Part shown: piece by piece, positions 60,779 through 64,000 of the stretch
Position numbering within the stretch: the first letter of the stretch is position 1
How the letters are laid out: the number at the start of each line of letters is the position of its first letter
Origin: Leptospiraceae bacterium
GTDB lineage: Bacteria > Spirochaetota > Leptospiria > Leptospirales > Leptospiraceae
Direction of reading: 5' to 3'
Assembly: GCA_016711485.1 (NCBI GenBank)
Contig: JADJSX010000009.1
Coordinates: 248,001 to 312,000 of the forward strand
DNA: 64,000 bases
Translations under genes and position numbers: made by a program
The notes under the pieces: generated by a model
Told to the model about the DNA's origin: nothing
The model's input: the letters and a program-made list of their open reading frames with translations, nothing else
Databases searched by the model: none

Positions 60779-62101
60779 CTAAAATTTATTTTCCCAGTTA
60801 ACATCAGCAGTAGCTTTAAGCAATCCCACAAATGCTAAAATCGAAGCAATCGTAATCAAAAGCCCAGTATGCTCTGGAAAGAAAAATGCCGCCGAAAAAA
60901 ACCATTGGAATATTAGAGCAGAAACACTTACCAATCCAACAACAAACTGCCCTTTGTTAATTAACTTTGCATAGTATACCATTATACCTGTCGATGCAAT
61001 GAGAGAAATGAGGATACCAATAATTATACTCATGTAACTTATTAGGTAGGAACCTAACAAATAAAAAATACAAAAGGATGCAATCATAAATAAATAATGC
61101 ATCGGATGAAGGGAAATTTGTTTTGCGACTGAAAATAAAAGAATCATAGTCAAAAATAGAAATAGTGCCAATGGAGAATAGAAAAATAATTTAGAAGCTA
61201 CTTTACCATAATTCCCAGGAATATCAAAATGTAGGGAAATATTTTGTCCAGTGATTAGATTTTTACTAGTCCAGTTTAATTTCACTTCCTTTGCATCTTC
61301 GTTAGCAGAAGTCGGAACCATTGCCAAATCGGGAATGGTATAATCAGTAAAATCAGTTTCTAAATTTACAACGAGTTCTTTAATTTCTAATTTTTCGTTC
61401 GCTAGGCTATAATTAAAACTTCCGGTTCCGCGCGCTTTGTAGAAAATTTTTATTTCATGTTCTTCGCCAGATGTTAATGCTCCAGACCAATCCACTCCGT
61501 CTGCAAGATTTGTATCTAGATCGTATGGCTTTTTATCTAACTCCACTTTTATATCAGAAATATTTCCGGCAAATTGTGGCAAATTGAGATGGAAATACAA
61601 AGTATTCGTATACGGGTTTGTATTTTTTATCAGAAAAGTCCCTGCAAATTCTAATTCGTACCCGGGAAATATCAAAAGTCCTTTTTGCCGAATGGTTTTA
61701 TGAATTTTAAGATTTAAATTTTGAGAGTGAAATCCAAGGCTTTGGTTAATCGTTCTTTGCCTTTCTTTTGTTTCGCCTGTTTTTTCATTTTGAAATTCTT
61801 CGGTTATTTTAGTTGGATAGGTTAAAGAAGGCGGTAACTGGTTAATTTCTCCTCCCCAAATTTCGGATACAGATTTTAAACTACGGCTGTAACTTTCGGA
61901 ATGTCTAGAATCAATTCTAAATCCTACTGCGATAGACGCGATACTAAACAACAACCAAATTACTGCAATGAGGATATACTTTAGGACCTTCATTACAAAT
62001 TCAGAACTAATCATGTAAATTCGCACTGAGACCAAAATAAATGCTCCCAACACGAAACAAAAACCTAAAAATATCATCCCACCAGACATAACTGCACTCA
62101 T
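60779..62101 (-). CDS. CreD-like inner membrane protein
   Basis: 440 aa. Two N-terminal spans (about 8-28 and 38-60), a large exported domain about 65-305 (LIFPGYELEFAGTFLIKNTN, GVDWSGALTSGEEHEIKIFY), then five spans to the end (SLHPMHYLFMIASFCIFYLL, ISYMSIIIGILISLIAST). Topology and the HPxxYxF-like helix match CreD, an envelope-stress membrane protein, but identity is modest and the name is tentative. Last gene of gspN-acyltransferase-CreD-like on the minus strand. Confidence 0.6.
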   Translation of the reverse strand: MSAVMSGGMIFLGFCFVLGAFILVSVRIYMISSEFVMKVLKYILIAVIWLLFSIASIAVGFRIDSRHSESYSRSLKSVSEIWGGEINQLPPSLTYPTKITEEFQNEKTGETKERQRTINQSLGFHSQNLNLKIHKTIRQKGLLIFPGYELEFAGTFLIKNTNPYTNTLYFHLNLPQFAGNISDIKVELDKKPYDLDTNLADGVDWSGALTSGEEHEIKIFYKARGTGSFNYSLANEKLEIKELVVNLETDFTDYTIPDLAMVPTSANEDAKEVKLNWTSKNLITGQNISLHFDIPGNYGKVASKLFFYSPLALFLFLTMILLFSVAKQISLHPMHYLFMIASFCIFYLLGSYLISYMSIIIGILISLIASTGIMVYYAKLINKGQFVVGLVSVSALIFQWFFSAAFFFPEHTGLLITIASILAFVGLLKATADVNWENKF

Positions 62102-62119
62102 AGTATCTTCCTAATTAAT

Positions 62120-63379
62120 TTATCCTTTAAAATCATCACCTACATCGAAAGGAGTTACAATCGGTTTTGTCAAAGGTATACAATCTGTTAAAAGTTTTTC
62201 GAGTTCCTTTCTTAATCGAACCGTTACATCCTCAACTGTTTTCTTTTTGTTGTCTTTGTAACTATCATAGTATTCTGCAAGCCCAAATGGTTTTGCAATG
62301 ACTACCCGTGCACGCCTCGCCCGTGGAATTGTCGCCCCTAATACTAGATTTTCAAAACGATAAATCCATTCCATAAACCTCTCTGCACTCGGATATGCGA
62401 GGAGATATTCAGGCTTAATCACAAGAAAAAGATAAGCTCTATCTACATCCTTTTGGGCTAATTCCAAATCTCTTCTAGAAATGTTAATCTTTTGTTTTCC
62501 AAGTCCAGAGGTAATTCCGTCAAGTGCAGTAAATATCTCTCGAATTTTATGAATTGCATCTTCTTCTGGAGCAAACTTAATATCTAGTTTTTCGGCAGCA
62601 CGATTGAGAGCGGCATGGCGAACTGCTCCTACTCGATAGTCGTAATCTTTATCCGTAATTGGAGAAATCCCGTATTCTCTTTCGCCATCTTCTAATAATA
62701 TTCTACCTACCGTCAAAAACCTTCGGAGCAAATTTTTATTTCCGGGGGTAATCTTTAGTTTGCGTTCGATATTTTCTAAAGAAGATTCTATCTCTTTGTA
62801 CAGAGATTTTTCCGTTCCAGTTAAAATATATTTCACAAAGGCAGGTAAAACTTTTACATCAGAATTCGGATCTTTTTTCCGAGCATCTTCCAGTCCCCAA
62901 AATCCAATTTGTGCAATACCCGGCATAAATGGTACTAAATTGTCATTCTCCCCAGAACACATTCCTTCGGGGTAAATTACGAGTTTCCCCCGTTCTCCTG
63001 CCAAAATAGATTTTGCCATTTTAACGGATTCTCTATCGGCACCACCTGACAATACGGAAAAAGCTCCTACTTTTTTTATTAACTCTCCTACGATGCCGAA
63101 TCCCCAGTTAAAAACGTTACGCGATGCCATATAGTAAAATCGAGATCCTATGACGTTAGCCACATAGTATGCTACTGGTGGTTCGATGGTAGAAGGATGA
63201 TTACTGAAATACAGAAGTCTTTCCTTATTCAAGCTACGAAGTGTATACTTGTCTTCGTCCGAAATATCGACTCCGTCAATATTTAAAGCAGACTTTAGAA
63301 TCACGGGTAGGGATAAATCCATTCCCCAAAGAAATGGATAATTAATATCGTGGGAGATAAAAAAGTTTTTATTGTCCAT
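62120..63379 (-). CDS. PlsC-type acyltransferase
   Basis: 419 aa. LYFSNHPSTIEPPVAYYVAN carries the H-x4-acidic catalytic motif with Glu instead of Asp, and VIYPEGMCSGEN corresponds to the EGTR block. The PlsC domain (about 45-200) is followed by a 200-residue helical extension not found in the minimal enzyme. It would transfer an acyl chain to a glycerophospholipid-type acceptor at the membrane; the acceptor is unknown. 18 bases separate it from the CreD-like gene. Confidence 0.8.
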   Translation of the reverse strand: MDNKNFFISHDINYPFLWGMDLSLPVILKSALNIDGVDISDEDKYTLRSLNKERLLYFSNHPSTIEPPVAYYVANVIGSRFYYMASRNVFNWGFGIVGELIKKVGAFSVLSGGADRESVKMAKSILAGERGKLVIYPEGMCSGENDNLVPFMPGIAQIGFWGLEDARKKDPNSDVKVLPAFVKYILTGTEKSLYKEIESSLENIERKLKITPGNKNLLRRFLTVGRILLEDGEREYGISPITDKDYDYRVGAVRHAALNRAAEKLDIKFAPEEDAIHKIREIFTALDGITSGLGKQKINISRRDLELAQKDVDRAYLFLVIKPEYLLAYPSAERFMEWIYRFENLVLGATIPRARRARVVIAKPFGLAEYYDSYKDNKKKTVEDVTVRLRKELEKLLTDCIPLTKPIVTPFDVGDDFKG

Positions 63380-63426
63380 GGCTTTTACTTAGCTTAAGGC
63401 TTTTATTTTGACAAGTAGAAAACTTA

Positions 63427-64000
63427 TTAATTTTCATTCGGGATTGGCGAATTTTCTGGAACAGGTGCTAATATAGATGGTGAGGTTGGCGGAGGCTGTT
63501 GGATTCCAGGCATATTTACTTTTGGAGATCCAATCGTTCCAGTAACCGGAATACAGCCTTCCGGCATATCCTTTGTAATTAATTGTAGACTAGAAGCAAT
63601 ATCTTCCCGTTCGATACTGTATTTTTCTGTAAGTTTAGGACATACTTTCAAATCTAATCTAGAATCTCTCATAGAAGCAGCTAATTCAATGTATCCGCTA
63701 ATAGTGATTTTGGCTATAGATAAAGTGAATACTCCTTTTTCGATATTTAGACGATTGCTATTCAAAGTTTTTTTGAGATTGAGTAAGATACTTTTTATTG
63801 TTACACCTTGTAATGTATCAATCATTGGAATTACAGGAGATCGTAAAATAGTCCCATCAAAAATCTGTAAATTTGTACTGATACTCATATTAGTCAAATC
63901 CCTATCAAATCCAATTAAACTAGAATCTTCTAAATTGACCGAACTTGCTTTTAATGCAAACTCACTCATTTCTAAATTCAGAGAAGTAACTTTGACATTC
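63427..64000 (-). CDS. gspN: Type II secretion system protein GspN, C-terminal part (gene continues past the window)
   Basis: The frame is open to the edge (NVKVTSLNLEMSEFALKASS), so the Met at 63969 is internal. The visible 191 residues are beta-rich with KEMPEGCIPVTG-like end (DMPEGCIPVTGTIGSPKVNM) and a Pro-rich tail, as in GspN of spirochaetes. GspN is an accessory inner-membrane component of type II secretion. 47 bases separate it from the acyltransferase. Confidence 0.7.
   Translation of the reverse strand, partial: NVKVTSLNLEMSEFALKASSVNLEDSSLIGFDRDLTNMSISTNLQIFDGTILRSPVIPMIDTLQGVTIKSILLNLKKTLNSNRLNIEKGVFTLSIAKITISGYIELAASMRDSRLDLKVCPKLTEKYSIEREDIASSLQLITKDMPEGCIPVTGTIGSPKVNMPGIQQPPPTSPSILAPVPENSPIPNEN

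Overview
The window looks like chromosome from a low-GC spirochaete of the Leptospiraceae. This rests on a long GMP synthase (601 aa), a GspN type II secretion gene, several SpoIIE phosphatases, Cache/cyclase and CheB/CheR/kinase signalling proteins and a long heptad-repeat protein of spirochaete type. The taxonomic call is inference, because no rRNA or marker alignment could be run.

Layout. 1-5.4 kb is housekeeping: a small lipoprotein, an M20 amidohydrolase, queF, guaA and a Ser/Thr kinase with MORN repeats. 5.5-28.1 kb is an accessory island. It carries a receiver-PAS-GAF-histidine kinase gene (broken), two copies of an IS701-type insertion sequence, a damaged type I restriction-modification locus (hsdR, hsdS, hsdM, two rhuM genes, a DUF4065/DUF488-like fusion and a REP-associated transposase), an HNH protein and several decayed genes. 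It ends in duplicated tRNA-Leu sequence beside an intact tRNA-Leu and tRNA-Cys. 28.4-32.7 kb is a minus-strand operon gatC-gatA-hisF-symporter. 33-40 kb holds an SPFH protein and a CheB-CheR-PAS-kinase with its response regulator. 40-43.5 kb encodes secreted or envelope proteins. 43.7-53.7 kb holds two SpoIIE phosphatases, a GHKL-type ATPase, a coiled-coil relative of that ATPase and two periplasmic binding proteins. 54.3-60 kb pairs a receptor-MscS-cNMP channel divergently with a Cache-cyclase. The right end carries a CreD-like membrane protein, an acyltransferase and partial gspN.

Main discoveries. (1) The two inverted IS copies each sit in a different gene, and the broken halves are swapped. 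The 3' end of the histidine kinase lies at the far side of copy 2. The zinc-ribbon gene ending at copy 1 continues, exactly in frame, beyond copy 2. The 12.9-kb segment between them, with the whole restriction locus, has therefore been inverted by recombination between the IS copies, or was assembled in the wrong orientation. (2) Once that segment is turned back, 37-bp tRNA-Leu 3'-end repeats flank the island as direct repeats. (3) A 158-180 bp miniature element is present three times with target duplications. In hsdR it brings its own ribosome binding site and ATG in frame with the second half of the gene. (4) A palindrome starting GTAGGGACAGGTCG occurs six times around a RAYT transposase, in frame inside hsdR (both halves), hsdS and the RAYT gene itself. 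It has spawned 18-bp tandem repeats from its first 18 bases. (5) A class III cyclase is divergent from a predicted ligand-receptor/MscS/cyclic-nucleotide channel, a likely second-messenger-gated ion channel pair.

Caution. The two IS copies differ, as far as I compared them, only in homopolymer lengths. hsdM (three times) and the MscS channel (once) are also broken only at A-runs. Homopolymer sequencing error is therefore a serious alternative to real inactivation at those sites.
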